Shown: piece by piece, positions 11,503 to 24,860 of the stretch | Layout: the number at the start of each line of letters is the position of its first letter | Position numbering within the stretch: position 1 is the stretch's first letter | Assembly (NCBI GenBank): GCA_003993805.1 | Contig: RSEF01000003.1 | Coordinates: forward strand, 66,714,862 to 66,778,861 | Reading direction: 5' to 3' | Length of the DNA: 64,000 nt | From: Himantopus leucocephalus | Taxonomy: Eukaryota > Chordata > Aves > Charadriiformes > Recurvirostridae | Program-made: the position numbers and the translations under genes | Notes under the pieces: model-generated | Databases searched by the model: none | The model's input: the letters and a program-made list of their open reading frames with translations, nothing else | What the model was told of the DNA's origin: nothing

Positions 11503-14500
11503 GAGGTTGTTTCAAAGGTTGCTTTCATTCTTCATCTCTCCAGGTTGAGCTGACTGATAAAGGAGCTCCTCTTATTTTTTCTCACCTGCTCTGAAACCGG
11601 ATCTGTTTGTTGTGAGAGGCCCTTTTGCCAGAGGAGGGGGTCTCTTCTTTGTGTCATTTTGTTTCCTCTTGACTTTCACTGGCCATAACCTTGGTGGAGC
11701 TGGAGGAGGGGTTGCAGAGAGCCATCCTACCAGTGGGGAGCAGGCATGGAGGGGTGGCAAACAAGGGAGCAAGTGTGTTGAAATCCTGCCTGTGCTTTTC
11801 CGGTGCAGGTGATGCTGCCAGTGATAGATCTGCTCTGAACCTCTGCCACCGCTGAGGCGGGTGAGGGTGGAGGGAGAGGAAAACCAAAGCCCATGGCACG
11901 TAATGAAGTTCTTACGTGCTGAAAATGTGTATTTGATATGCCATAGATGAAGATGCTGACAGGCACAATCTGTGCCCTGCAGGAAAAGGATTTGAAGAGA
12001 AAATACGCTGCCTTTGCAAATGCTGGCACAGAGCCAGCGTGGGCCTGCAGAGCATTGGGTCTGTTCGATGATGACTCCTGTTAGAGAACTAAGGGAGAAA
12101 TAGTTTGATTTTTTTTTTTTTTACTTTAGTGCACAGTTCAGTTGCTGAGTGTGTGGAACAAGGATCGCAGCATCCAAGAAGGCTGGATTTCTTTTCCTCA
12201 GCCTGTCATGGTCTTGGTGGGTGAATTTATGCAAGTCTGTTCTGTTCTGGGCACTTTGGTTTCTTCACCTCAGGTCTTTGCAGCTCTTCGGAAGCTGCGT
12301 ATCAAATACTGTTATTAACCTGATGCCATTCTTAGTGTTGGTCAGTCTACCAGTCCTCAAGAAAAGTCACAGTTTTTACAAATCTCTCCTTTCCAGTGAA
12401 AATGCATTTTTCTACACAAGTTACTGTGAAAATGATGTGGTGAGGCTCCATAAACATGACAAATGTGTGTTCTGTGGCTCATACATGAGAGAGAAAAGAC
12501 TCCAACTGCCTCTTCCTGAGCTGCTTTGAAGCAAATGGGATACCAGGACTCAAACCCATGTATAATTCATTAGTTTAGTCCTCACTGTACCTTGCAAATT
12601 TTGTTATGATCCATTCATCTGGGGGCATGTATTCTTGATCATAATACAGGATTTTAACATGCCTTTTGCATTGCAGTAAAGACTTCTTTTGGCTTGACTG
12701 CTCCAGTACATTGTGTATCCAGTTCACACATCTTTTATCAGTAGTCATTGCTAAGGTTATCTCACTTCATTATTTCTCTTCACTTATTCCTATAATATGG
12801 GACTCAGATTTGCAGGACCCAACTTTGGAGCACAGGTTACACAATCTCTCTCTAGTTAGCATGGTGTGAAGTAGCTATTCTGCCACTGCACACTGCAGTA
12901 CAAGTATTTTCACCCATAACTGGACAAGCAGAAATGATTCCCTGAGATCCCCAAACCACATTGAGCATTCATAGTGTATAAAGAGTGGTCAGTCATATCC
13001 CCAACCATATTACCACAGGTTGACAGTCACCCACAATTCCCACACAGTGCTAAGTGGTAGGGTGGACACCCCACATCTAGCTACTGTAACTTTTCCTGAT
13101 ACAGGAATCCTCCTCGGGATTTGCATGGTCTGTTGGGCATGACACACACATCCAACTAACACATCCATGGATAGCTTGGCTGTAGCAGCATGGATATAGA
13201 TATATACCGCTACAGCTGTATGTCTCGTGAGAGGAGCTGTGCCAGTTCACAGCTGCAGATCTGCACCCCTGCTATAGTTAGGTATATATTCCAAATGTAG
13301 TTCTTCCCTTTTGCCTTTTTCAAATTCTTAAAATAATTTATTGAAGCAATAGAAGTCAAAGACAAAATTTTAAAATGAGATCCCAAAGAACAGCCTCCCC
13401 TCTGTGGTGACACTTTCATTGTGCTCGGCTCTGTCAGTCATTCCTCAGATTTCCTCCCTTTGTCTAGACTTTTTTTTTTTTTTTAATTAGTATGTCAGTA
13501 AGGCACACGCATTTTTCAAATTAAATGAGATCCAGAATGAAAGACATAATTTTGTACTTAGGAATGAGGAGCAGGATGGACTCATACTTTTATTAAAGCT
13601 AGGTCTCATTTTAGGTTGTTTGGACCACTATGACAATTTTTGCAACAGCATAAAAAAGGAATTGAAATTTATATTTGGCACTATCTTTATTTAATGTAGT
13701 TTTTTATTCTGTATACTAGTTTGAACATCACTTTTAATGCAGGAGATCAGAAATAAGCAATGGAAAACATTTGTTTTCAGCTCATTTTTGAAGTGTTGTT
13801 GGTTTTGGGTCACTAGAGCAGATTTTTCTATTAACCACAATATATTCTTATAACATAAAGGGCTAAATGCAGAGTAAACACAAACTACAGAATCCTCTAG
13901 ATTATATCATGAAGTGTATGTAATAAAAAAAAAACCCTCTCCTCTCAGCACTGCAACTTCATATTGTATTCTCCAAAACATTGTCTTGCACAAATTATAT
14001 GCCAATTCATGCTGTCTTCAACTTCATTGCTTCCATGACAAAAACCCAGGGCTATCTCCAAAACCATGATCCTGTCTATTAAGACCATAATGCTGAAGTG
14101 TCTCATAATTTCTACTGTGAAGCCACTGATGGCCTGACAGACAAAACAAACAGCCCAGTTCTAGCTCAATGCCATTTATTTCAGCAGTTTTCCTTCCAAT
14201 TTTCTCTTGTGTACAAAGCAAATTAGACGTACTTATATAACAATATTGCATTTCTGGACGCGAGCAGCAGTTCTGGGGTTTTCAAAGTTAACACTGTCAT
14301 GCTTCATTCAGGGTGGTAGAAAAATGTGCATAAAAAATTTTGGGTAAGCATTCACCAAGTTTTGAGTCTTTTCATACAACAAAACAAAACCTGGAATGTT
14401 TTTGGGTAGCTGAAACTTGCACAGACCCACGTGAAATTTTGGGACTGTCTAGATTGTGTGATGGCTTGCCCTGCAGAGTTTAGGAACTTCGGCTCTCTGT

Positions 14501-17269
14501 TCAAGATTCAGATATTTTAGCCATCTTTTCAAAATTATCTCACATTAATACCTTGCACTGTTGCTGATAATTTTGTTCTGATAAGGGGTAAGGATTGGAT
14601 TTAGTTGTATGAGAACTATCTTGTACTTCAGTAGATACTATGTAAATTTTAATTATTATTTACCTTCTCCATAGTACAAAAAGTGTCACTAAAAATATAG
14701 TAGCAAATTAAAATAATTTCTACATTAAAAGAGTATCCAAAACCATATCTCACTCTTCATGGGAATGTCATGGTGTAGGCAGTGCTGCCTACCTTCAGTT
14801 CAGCTGGTGAGCTCCCACCATAGTCCATCCCGCTGGGAATGATTGTCCACGGGCATTTGCAAACCTAGACCTGACTCCAGAAGTATGAATACAAGGGGGA
14901 AAGTTATTATTTTGCTAACTAGATCAGAATATCAGATTCATATCTACAATTGACACAATACGTTGTTGCACAAATTTTTCATTTTGGAAAATGGGCAAAT
15001 AGTTGCCAAGCTGGAAAGAGAGACAGAAAGTGGCAACACAAATATGTCTTTATTATCTTTCCCTTGAAGCATTCCTACCATGCGGATGCTTCTGGTGACA
15101 TCTGTCTTTGCTCAGCAGACGCGTATCATTTCACAGTCCCATCACCTTACGTTGAGTAATTGGAAAAAACAACATATACTCAGCTCAGCAACACCCTGTT
15201 TACAGGAGAAAAGCTTTAATTTCAGCACTTTCAACTTGGAGTGCTATTTGGAAACATTTAGCTCATAAAAAGTCTTACAGTTCATGCTTTGACCTCATCA
15301 TGACCTGAACATTTTGTTAACAAAGTACCCTGTTAATGTTTTGACCAAAAGAACTAATGTACTTGGGGCTGGTTGTGTTGCCAAAGTGGTGCTTGCTCCT
15401 AAAAAGGGAAAGTTTTAATTCTATTTTCAAAAGCAATGTCTTACTCCTAACTATATATGGAAATGTCATCAATCAGTTCTGGAAACAGTGTGTGCACTGC
15501 AGTGCATTATAATAGCTTGTGTTTGTGCATTTGGTGTAACAAATCTCACCATACCGTAGCTCGCAGCGGAAGTCTTTTGCTATGTCTCTTTTCCCTCTGC
15601 TAGCTTGAGGAGATGTGAATATAACTTTTGTTTTAATCATCAGCAGTGAATTATAAAGTAACAAGCTAGTCAAGAGAGGGGATAATAAAACACATAACCA
15701 CTCCCAGCCATATTTACAACAGAATTCTTTAACTAAGGTGGTTTTGCTTGTGTTTTTTTTTTAATTAAGATGTAAACCACCTGAACCCTTCACCCTCCAT
15801 GGCTGCAGCCTTCTACTGTTGGCTCTTTTTTAGTGTAATAAACAATAATTTAGCTAAAAATGGATTCTAAACATTTTTATCAGTGCCCTGTTAATACCTA
15901 CCAAAGGCTTCATCAACAGAAAACCATCTCCTTAATTAAAGAGTATGTTATTTGAGCTTTGGCTCTACCAGGAATGCAAAAAGGTAGGTGTTTTTGAAGT
16001 AGGTAATGAGCTCAGACTGTTTGGTCTTCATCTTTATAAACCAAATCCCAAGAAATCCCTGACTGATAGATTCAGCAGCAATGAAAGTAGCAATCACATG
16101 GAAATACTATGCCAGTAAAGAAAGGCAATAATTAAGAAAGGCGGTATTAGACAAATCAGAACCAAACCCTGCTAAAAAACACAGTGCTTTGGGAAGTGCT
16201 GTGTACACAGTTATCATTTACTAGCCACTTAACTGTATTTCATCTGTATCTTTTAACTTATGGGTAAGTCTTTGTCAAGATTAAAAAGTAGTATATACTA
16301 TGCATATTTTAAACCAGTCATATTAACTCCCTTTTATGGACCTCATCAAACATTTTGGGTTTGGGTTTTTTTTCATTGTCAGTTGTCTAACTTACTACTG
16401 TCTCCTTCATATGGGAATAACAAGTGCCTCTAGGTCATTTCAGAAGTACATTTTAGGAATTCAAATAAAAGCAGTCATAGCTGATTGGGTTAATATGCAA
16501 AAGAAGGTTCTGCAAGCCCCTGGTAGAAGAGTTGTCATGGAAGGAAATATTAGTCAAGTAGACTGAATGCAGAAAAAAAAAAGTGAGAGGATAATAAATG
16601 GGAGGTTTTGTGGCTTCTTAAGATATTGCCGGCTAAATGTAGGACAGCAGAGTCCTTGTCAAAATTAGCAGTCAACATGATGTAAGTGTGTAGGATAAAA
16701 TCTATTTTGTTGGTGAGGAAAAGACAACTATTGTAACTTACTTAGCTACAGGATATTGTTTCTGACACTTCGTCAGCATGTTCTTATTAGTACAGAGACT
16801 GAGCATTAGTTGTGTCGAAATTGTCACCCGGAGCCCTCATGTCCCCACAGACTTCAGTTTCCGAGTAATCTGGAAACTCACACAGTTATTTTTTGTTCTG
16901 GGGTTCAAACTCTATTTAATGCCAGAGTAAAAGTGGCAGATGAACAGAAAGAGACGGAAACCCTCCGCAGAGCAGAAACTATTGAACATAGATTCCTAAA
17001 TCTAGAGTATTTTATGTAGGAAGCCTCATGATCTATAAGGGACAGTTCACCTTACTAGAAAACAGGATACACAGTTAGAGGGACTTATTTGGAAAAGTCT
17101 TTACCCACTTTTGCAGTACCCCCTTCCTTGAAGAGATTATACTATATGTTTCAGAAAGTTCAGCTAATTAAAATGCTTACATTAAATACAGAATATGCTG
17201 AGTTACAGTAGGCAGATATAAAGCTTGAGGAGAACAATTAAATGTGTTTTAGATTAAAACCAATCTCTG
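11503..17269. other. Long non-coding stretch with homopolymer tracts
   Basis: No gene or repeat body is recognised. There is a T14 tract at 12109-12122 and a T15 tract at 13470-13484. Neither has a recognisable element beside it, so they are not called retrotransposon tails. A TAAT-rich patch around 15720-15990 could be regulatory but is not distinctive. The 126-codon frame at 12149-12529 (+) has no recognisable domain. Confidence 0.5.
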
Positions 17270-17720
17270 TTAACCAGGGTTTGGGGGAAATCTCCTTCAG
17301 CGAGCATATTTTCATGAACAGTCTAGGTGATGGAAAACAGAAGTCCTTGTTAAATTTGCAGACAATAGGAAGGGTGGAGCTTCAGACATGCCAAAGAGCC
17401 CAGAATGATCCTAAAAACTGAAATTACATGAAAAAAACAGGATGGTATTCAACAAGGAAGAACGCAAAGTACTATACTTAGCCAGGAAGAATCAGCATCT
17501 CAGATGCAGGATGGAGAACAACTGGTGAGGTGGACAAGGACAGAAGAGGATCCCAGGGTTATAAAGCACTGCTGGCTGAGTGTAAATCAGATGTGTCATC
17601 CTGCTCGGGAAAGGCCAAACACTAAGCTAGGACTTATAAACAGGAGAAAAGACATGCAGCAGCTTCTGTTCTACTCGGGAAATAAAACCTGATGTTCTGC
17701 TTCAATCAGTTTTGGTGTCT
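17270..17720 (+). pseudogene. Ancient CR1 (L3-like) LINE fragment, 3' part of the RT ORF
   Basis: The DNA follows the late part of a CR1-clade ORF2. Around 17315-17370 it matches the segment encoding the loop just after the reverse-transcriptase catalytic region (a TLLNLQTIG-like reading). Around 17440-17490 ATTCAACAAGGAAGAACG followed by CAAAGTACTATACTTAG corresponds to the conserved FN-x-x-KC-x-VLHLG block. Around 17665-17715 it resembles the FYS and LEYC segments. The copy has many indels and stops and no intact frame. It covers a part of the element largely missing from the 8260-9040 fragment but lies about 8 kb away, so a separate insertion is more likely than one split element. Confidence 0.75.
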
Positions 17721-20700
17721 CCACTGCTCAATCCACTCTAGCTCTATTTTCTAGGATAATTGTTCCTCTAGACTTTGCAATACTTTCTTCAGAGGATGTA
17801 TTAGTGACAATGTGCTGGATGAGAGGGGCTTCTGCGGTTTCTCCTTGTCCGCAGCTCTACTGTACGCAGTGCCCCACGTCAGGGACTGGGCTGCTTGTTT
17901 TGCATAGCTTTTTTTTATTATTATTTTCATTTAAGGAGCAGGGCCCAAACCCCAGATCTGACAATAGCTCCTCGGCCATTCTGCGGCACCACCAGGCCAA
18001 ACATCCGTGGGACAGAAGGGAAGACAGAGGAAGGGATAAAAGGTCGGGTCTCCGAGTATTGCACATAACTCATAGAGCAGAATGAAGAACTTTTACACTC
18101 ATAATTTTACTTGAGTTCAGGCCAGTCAGTAAACATCCTTATTCTGAAAAATATGTTGCACAGCTATTGAAATCTCACATTTTGTTCTGTCGGCTTTTAA
18201 AATCCTGCCTTAGATTTTGCTTTTTCTAATTTGTTTCCGATGAGAATGAAGACATTTACTTGGTCTGACTTAATTTTTCTTTATTCTGTCAACTGCATGC
18301 CCTTCAGAAAGCAGAAACTGGCTAGTCACAAATGAATTATCATAGACTGCATGGGGAATGGCTTCATGAGGAAAAGCAGTCACTGCTGAAGTCCAGTATT
18401 CCCTTGTGCCTACAAAAGGCTTAAAACTTTGATATTTCTATTGCAAGCTAGTAACAACACTGGTTTCAGTTCCACCCTTCAGACAACACACCACCTCCCT
18501 CAAGTGGTCAACGAAATTAGGGTTGTTTTTTCTGCTTCAAGGGCTGTTTTTTGGCGCTGCCCAAAGAATGTGTTGAAGAACGCACTTTTTAAAAACAATA
18601 TTAATAGATCAAGTTTAGACCGTTCTGCAAAAAAAAGTATTTTGAATAGTAGTAAGAGATAACACTCCCACAGAAACAATTACTTAGCTGGCATCACTTG
18701 GGCACTGTAGACTTTTGATGAGAAAAAAAATTGAAATAGCTGCTTTTTTTGTGGATGGGCTCTAATAGCTTTCTGCCTGCAGTTACAGGCATTCAGTTAC
18801 GGTCACTGCCACGGCGGGGATTGTATAAGCACATACACTAATCAAAACAGTGGCACATTTGGAAAAGCAGCACTGTTAATTCTGATGGCTTGCTCAAATC
18901 CTCATTGGAATAATTACAGTTTTCTTCTTTTGTTCAAAATGCTCCGCATTTAGAAACAGTTCTTTTGTAATTTGCTGCCTAATATGTGCTTGCAGAATAA
19001 ACTGGAACAATGCTGGGGAAGAGCTCACAGGAACTCAAACCAGAATTACATAAATTACAAAAACAGCAATAATGATGGTAAGATAAAAACAGAGAGGAAA
19101 TAGAAAGCTTCATACTTCAGGAAGCAACCCAGGCACGCACTGCCAGGGTTCAGGATAAAATTTTCCCATGGAACAGTATGCTGTAGGAGTGCTTTGCAGA
19201 CGTACACCCAACACATGAAGCAATGCCTTTGTATGTATGGTGCTGCCAATATTCACCATGGCAATGGGTAAAGAAATTTCTGCTCCTGCAGCCATATCAT
19301 GCTCCTCTACACCTCACTGGACACCTGCAAAATTCTGTGGGTATTATCCAGGATGAAACCAAACATTCACAGAGACTACTACCCTGTCAATGCCCAAACA
19401 CTGAGATTTTCAGCATTACTTCATGTGAGCGAAGACTGATAGCAAACTCAAAAGGAAACTAGTTCAGGTAGAACTGAGCGAGCAATGAAAAATCAGGAAC
19501 CCTATAAAAAATATTTAATTTATAGTCTGGCAAAAAATGTCTAATAAACCTATCTAACAAAAGACTACACAATATATAGGTTTAGAGATGGGGCAAAAAA
19601 ACAGTAATTCCAAGTCACCAGGCAGTTAAATTAGTTAGTGCAGGAAACACAATCCTCTTGTTTCAAGGCCTAAATCAGTCCCCAGCAGGAGTCAGGTATA
19701 AAATTGTGAAGTATGACACATATAGCCAAATATATTATAAGCATTGCTCTTGCTACAGGCAATGTTCTGTCCTAGGATGTAATTTTTGTGTTTCTTCTGC
19801 TGGGTAAAACTGCAATCAGGTAGTTCCAACCACTGCTTTTAACAAAAGCCTGCTAATTAAAGCAACGCTACCCAGCCTCCTTCTTGGCATTAATGAAGTG
19901 CCAGAGGAAGGAAGCCTTAAGCATTTATTTTCCTCTCAGAGCATCTAATATCCCACACTACAGCCGGTGGAAAAATGGTAACACATTTCCTGACCAAGAA
20001 AAGAAAAAAAAAGAGAGAGAGAACATATTTATCACCAAAGTTTGAAGTACAAAGTTTCTTTTGCCGTCTGTCTGAAAGCTGTTGAAAGGATAATGTCCTC
20101 TGCATATTTGAAAGAAACATAAGTGGTATGAAAAAAAGTCCTTCTTGCCTCACTGTAGCACCAGGGTGGTTTAGGTTGGCTGTTGCAGGTCTCTAAAAAA
20201 TACAGCCAAATCAGATTGTACACAACTTGCAGGTGTTGTGACAGAAGCACGGCTAAGGACAGCAGCCCTTGACTTGTAATACAGATGTGAAGAGGTGCAG
20301 AGGAAGAAGGTAGCTTCAGATGACTTGCAAGGTCATCGTTATTAACTTTTGATTAACCTACAGCTACGACCCCTATCCAGTTGTCTGCTGTTTTCTCTTA
20401 TTCTACTGCTCCCACCTAAGAGCTGCCTTTCATTCACTCTGGCGTCTGAGAAGCCTTTAGAAAAGAAAGCGATTCCTTGGTACCAGATGCAAGCCAAAAC
20501 AAACTCCCACCTCTAAATAGCCCTGAAGTTTAGAATTGCTTGAAATTTAAACTCATATCTAGATCCAAATTTGGCTGTTTGAGGTCATCTTTACACATTT
20601 TTGTTTAAAAAATAGCATTGTCTGATTCCCCCAACTTTTTTTGCTTCAGCCTTTTGGGTCACGGTCAGATTGGCTTACCAGAGGCTCTGGTAACCTACTA

Positions 20701-23700
20701 TACACATCCCATTCCCTCCCCTCTTCACTTCATAATCTTCCAGAGATGAAATTCAAGATTGCCCGCTAATTGTAACAGGACAGCTTCTCAGACAGATGAC
20801 TTTCCAAGTAACCTTCTCATTCCACTCATATTCAGGGAATGAAAAAGTATGCCAGAGCGTTATGTGATGACGGATGAGGGCCAACGTTACAATTTATGTT
20901 TGTGACCTGGCACACAGATGGAAACACAGAGTATGATTCAGTGGTTTTTGCAGCCTTAATCCCTACTAAAGAGTGGCTCTGCCAAGGTAAACCTGACATT
21001 TTAAATGAAACTGCTTTGCATACACTGCATGGAACCTGAGATCCCACTTTTGGACTGCGGTTTCCTTCTAAAATGTAGCTACTGCCTGACAGGGCAGAAT
21101 AAGTGTGCAGTCTGGGCTCCCCTGTGCTAACAGTATTTGGTCTGCTTCAGCAAATGGCAGTGACGAGCAGACCAAGCAAAAGGAGCGAGACAAACATTAT
21201 TTGAACATGTACATTCCCAAGGCTAAGAGGAGCAAAAATAAGGGCTGGATCCCACTTTCCTTCCCCACCCAGGCAACTCCCAAGCAACAAAATCCAAATT
21301 AGGCCCCACATTTGTAATAACACCACATTTCCTGGTGAATCAATCATTAATCTGCAGAACCAGAAAAGGCAATACATCTCGTCATTATGTCCACAACTGA
21401 AAATAAGGTTTTAGCACTGGGAGCAGTTTCCTCTTTCCCCTTGCCATCGCTTCTTTTGTGCTCTTCCTAAAAATAAAATATTGACAACTTAGTCATTTAG
21501 TGCTCATTATAGCACCGATCAAACCCAGCACAAAAAGCTAGTCTCTGTTTAAGTATACAAGTAGTCAAAATCAATGATGAGGTTTATCCAAGAGCTTAAA
21601 GGTACTGCACCAAAGCCTGAATATATCTGACTAAGCCTCCCTGCACCAGTGTGGCAGGAACAGCACTGGTTTTCCTCAAGCAAAACCCCACCAAAACACC
21701 ATGCACTGGGCAGAGCTATACCACAAAATATAGCTCATGTCTCCACTCCCTCGCTCTCCCAAGGACCCTGCTGTGAGCATGAAATGAGGAGATCTATTTA
21801 GACTGAGAGCAAGTCATTTCACCCAAACACCGCACACTCATCAGATGTCACCAAAGTCATCGTAATCTCTGACTGTCACTGGCCAGACCTGGAGTCAAAG
21901 GTACAACCTGTGTATTGTATAAATTACACGTCTCCAAACACGACATAAACCTGGGAAAAGAAGAGCACAGAGACAACTGGAGAAAATCAGCTAACACACG
22001 CTTCCTCAGCCAGCTCATCTCTGCCTGGAGAGAATGAAAAGCACTTCAGTATCCCTTTGTCTGACCTTTCATCCATCCCCAGCCACTTTCTGTACTTTCC
22101 TTCACCCAAGCATAGTTTATATGTAAATAGGTGAAAATTCAAAACCCCGGTAAAGTCAGACAGAGCAGGTAAAGAGCTTGCAGGTCGCGCTCCCTTGCCC
22201 ACATTTACCCATACATGCACCTTTTCAAGCACTGGCTTTTGAGCTTTCCCAGGAGCCCCCCTGCCTCATCTCCCAGGCCCTGCCAAAAAGGAAAGAGAGA
22301 TTTCTCTTTATCTTTGAACATGTGGCTGTCCTACATGGACCTGTTGTTAAAACTCAGGTAGCTGGTTTGTCTTTGAAACCAGTTTGTTCTTTATGCTCTG
22401 CTAAATATATACCAATAGGGCTGGAAATAGTTGCAGTAGTAATTTCTACATTTCTTTGATTAAATATAACCAGAACAAGACTATTTCCAATCATCTATTT
22501 GATCTAAGCCTATTAATGAAAAATGCTATGGCCTGACCTTTTCAACATCTTAACACTGCATTATGGGAGACAAGTGTTGAGAAATTCCTTTTCTTTTAGA
22601 AGAGAATGGTGGGGAAACAGCAAAACAGTTCATGAAGAAATAAAAATCAGAAACATTTGAAAGACATGATTTTCCATTCAACTTTCTTAAAAAGATTTTG
22701 GAGGGCAGGAAAGGGAATAATGCCATGAATTTTTCTAAAGTCAAACAAATGTGAAATGGGCCCTTCCTAACACCCCATAGGTGCCAGGGAGGTTGGATAT
22801 CTGCCTTCAGCATTCTAAATGTTTTAGCTTAGCCACTGTTACTCCACCACTGCTCTCCTCCTTGAGCTTCCTCAGTAAATTTGTCCCTGACCATCTGTAT
22901 ACGAATACTGCCTAGCAGGGATAGCACAGTTTTCTGATCCTTTCAAGCAGGGTCAGTTTGGACTTCAACCACATTTCTAGGCAGCTAGACAGAGCCTCTC
23001 TCATGCAGCAGTGGAATCTTCTACTATTTAAATAATTTTTTTCCAGAGTGTAATTTAAACAGGATTGGCCATAATTATATATGTTTTGGAAATTGGAAAA
23101 AACGTATGATAGGAAATGTATGTTTTCTGCTTTCACTGATTTTGAGGCTCTCCAAGGAGGTCTCAAAAGCTTTGAAAACTCTTATTCTGCTTTTGCTAAT
23201 CACATCTTTTTGATATAAAAAGTCAAAATACAGCAGTTTACAAGTCAACAAGTCTGGCACATTTTCTTCACTGTATAACAGCACAGGATTGCACTGCAGG
23301 AGTATTTTCTTTAGAACAGAAGCACAGACAAAAAATGAGATGAAATGCAACTGGCAGCAAGGAGGAGAAACAGGTACAGAGGGATGGATAAAAAAAAAGG
23401 TGGGGGGGAAAAAGACACAGGGACATAGAAGCACATCCATGTGTCTCTCTCTTTCTCTAACTACCAGCAGATCATTGCATCTTAAGAATACTCCACATTG
23501 GAAGGAGGGAAAAACTTAAAACAGCTTTGAAGTATTGTTAGCTATAAAGGATATCCAGGTACAAAGATGTATAACTGAATCAGGACACCCTCAGCTCATT
23601 ACTCCCTAAACATTTCTGCAAAGATAGGAAAAAAATAAAATACATTGTAACATAAGAAGCTGATTTTAGTTGGCTAAGCTGTAGTATAAACTTGGTAAAC

Positions 23701-24499
23701 ACTAAGACAGAAGATGTTAAGGACTGTGAATTAGCACTTCTTTTAACTGAGTAGTTAGTAACTTTAGAAGCGTATCACACATCGTACTATTTAGGAGCAG
23801 ATTTAGCCTTTTTTATTGATATAAGAACCCATAATATTCACGGTCACTTGTAACTTTTATTTCCAAGAAAAGAAAAGCAAGAAAGTTGCAAACAAAATCC
23901 CCGCCAATATTCAAACAAGGAGAAATGTAACCAAAGTAAAGGAAATCAGAAAGCACACAAGTATAGTCATGTGAAGGTGCTAGCATAGAGAAAGAGGTCT
24001 CCAAAGCATGTGCTGCCTCTTTTTAAACCAAGAAGAATTCTTTTATGGATTCCTGAGGGACTAAAACAGTGATGTCTACTCTCAAGGGCTGGAGCACTTC
24101 AGGATGATATCCTGAGCAGCACTGTCTGTGAACTTCAGCAGATGATCAAGGTGGCATCCCATTCTTCAAATCTTACCTGCACAAGTAGGTTTGCACAAAA
24201 GCTAATCCAATCCTCCCTCCATTATTTTACCCAGATTCACTTGTTCTCCCTATATAAATATTCCTTGTGCATTTCCATCTTTATTCACTTTGTGTCGAAA
24301 AGTGCATGCTCTAAAGAAATAGGCACACAAAGCTCTGCTGCAGAATCATTTCGATGCATGAATACTGTAGCTGAACACTGCACTAGTCTCTAGGAGATGC
24401 ACAAAGAGTTAAAGACAGTCAGAAGTAGTATTGGTATCTGCCTTTTGGGTAGTAAAGGATTAAAGCAGGAAGCAAAAAGGACTGATCAGCCTAAGAGGG
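17721..24499. other. Long non-coding stretch
   Basis: No exon or transposon body is recognised. The segment 18780-19030 is AT-rich with several ATTTGCAT- or TAATTAC-like sites and may be a constrained block, though this is weak. A purine and G tract lies at about 23388-23413. Open frames do not exceed 121 codons and overlap on both strands. Confidence 0.45.
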
Positions 24500-24545
24500 A
24501 TTAAGCCCACTCACTCCCTAAAAAGTGCTCTAACCACCAGATCAT
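24500..24545 (-). repeat. tRNA-like SINE head, reverse orientation
   Basis: On the minus strand 24545-24525 reads CTGGTGGTTAGAGCAC, an A-box-like tRNA promoter motif. About 15 bases further on, a GCTTAATCCC segment stands where the B-box would be. This arrangement is that of a tRNA-derived repeat head. Only the head is recognisable and the body cannot be delimited. Confidence 0.45.
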
Positions 24546-24659
24546 AGGGTACGCTGGGCAAGAGCATTCCTCATTCTCCCTCTTGAAACTGAGCCACAGT
24601 GCAGCCGGGCATGCAAGAGCTACGGAGGCAGCCAGAGAAAAGGCAACAAGGAACACGAT

Positions 24660-24860
24660 TGTAAGCTGGTGGTTAGGGCACTCAGCTTGGAGGGAGATGG
24701 TTGAAAGGCCTAGCCCATTCTCCCTGCTCTGTTTTGGATTTTCTTTAACCCACAACTAGTCCAGTGACAAACTGAAGGGAAAGGCATACCCATCCCAAGA
24801 AGTAGGGTCTGACCCCCAGCTTCCTCCCTTACCAAGCAAGTATCTAACTAATCAGCTAAA
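24660..24860. repeat. Two-headed (fold-back) tRNA-like interspersed repeat
   Basis: The left end (24666-24683, plus strand) reads CTGGTGGTTAGGGCACTC with a GGTTGAAAGGCC B-box-like segment downstream. The right end, read on the minus strand from 24858, gives TAGCTGATTAGTTAGATAC followed by a GGGTCAGACCC B-box-like segment. The two tRNA-like heads therefore face each other across about 190 bp. Elements with opposed tRNA-like ends are known to me from turtle and bird genomes, but I cannot name the family. Together with the reverse head at 24525-24545 this makes three heads within 360 bp. Confidence 0.45.

Noticed and set aside
12109..12122. T14 tract, and likewise T15 at 13470 and 34379 and A14 at 34998, as retrotransposon tails
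   Set aside because: No element body is recognisable next to any of them, so they are plain homopolymers.
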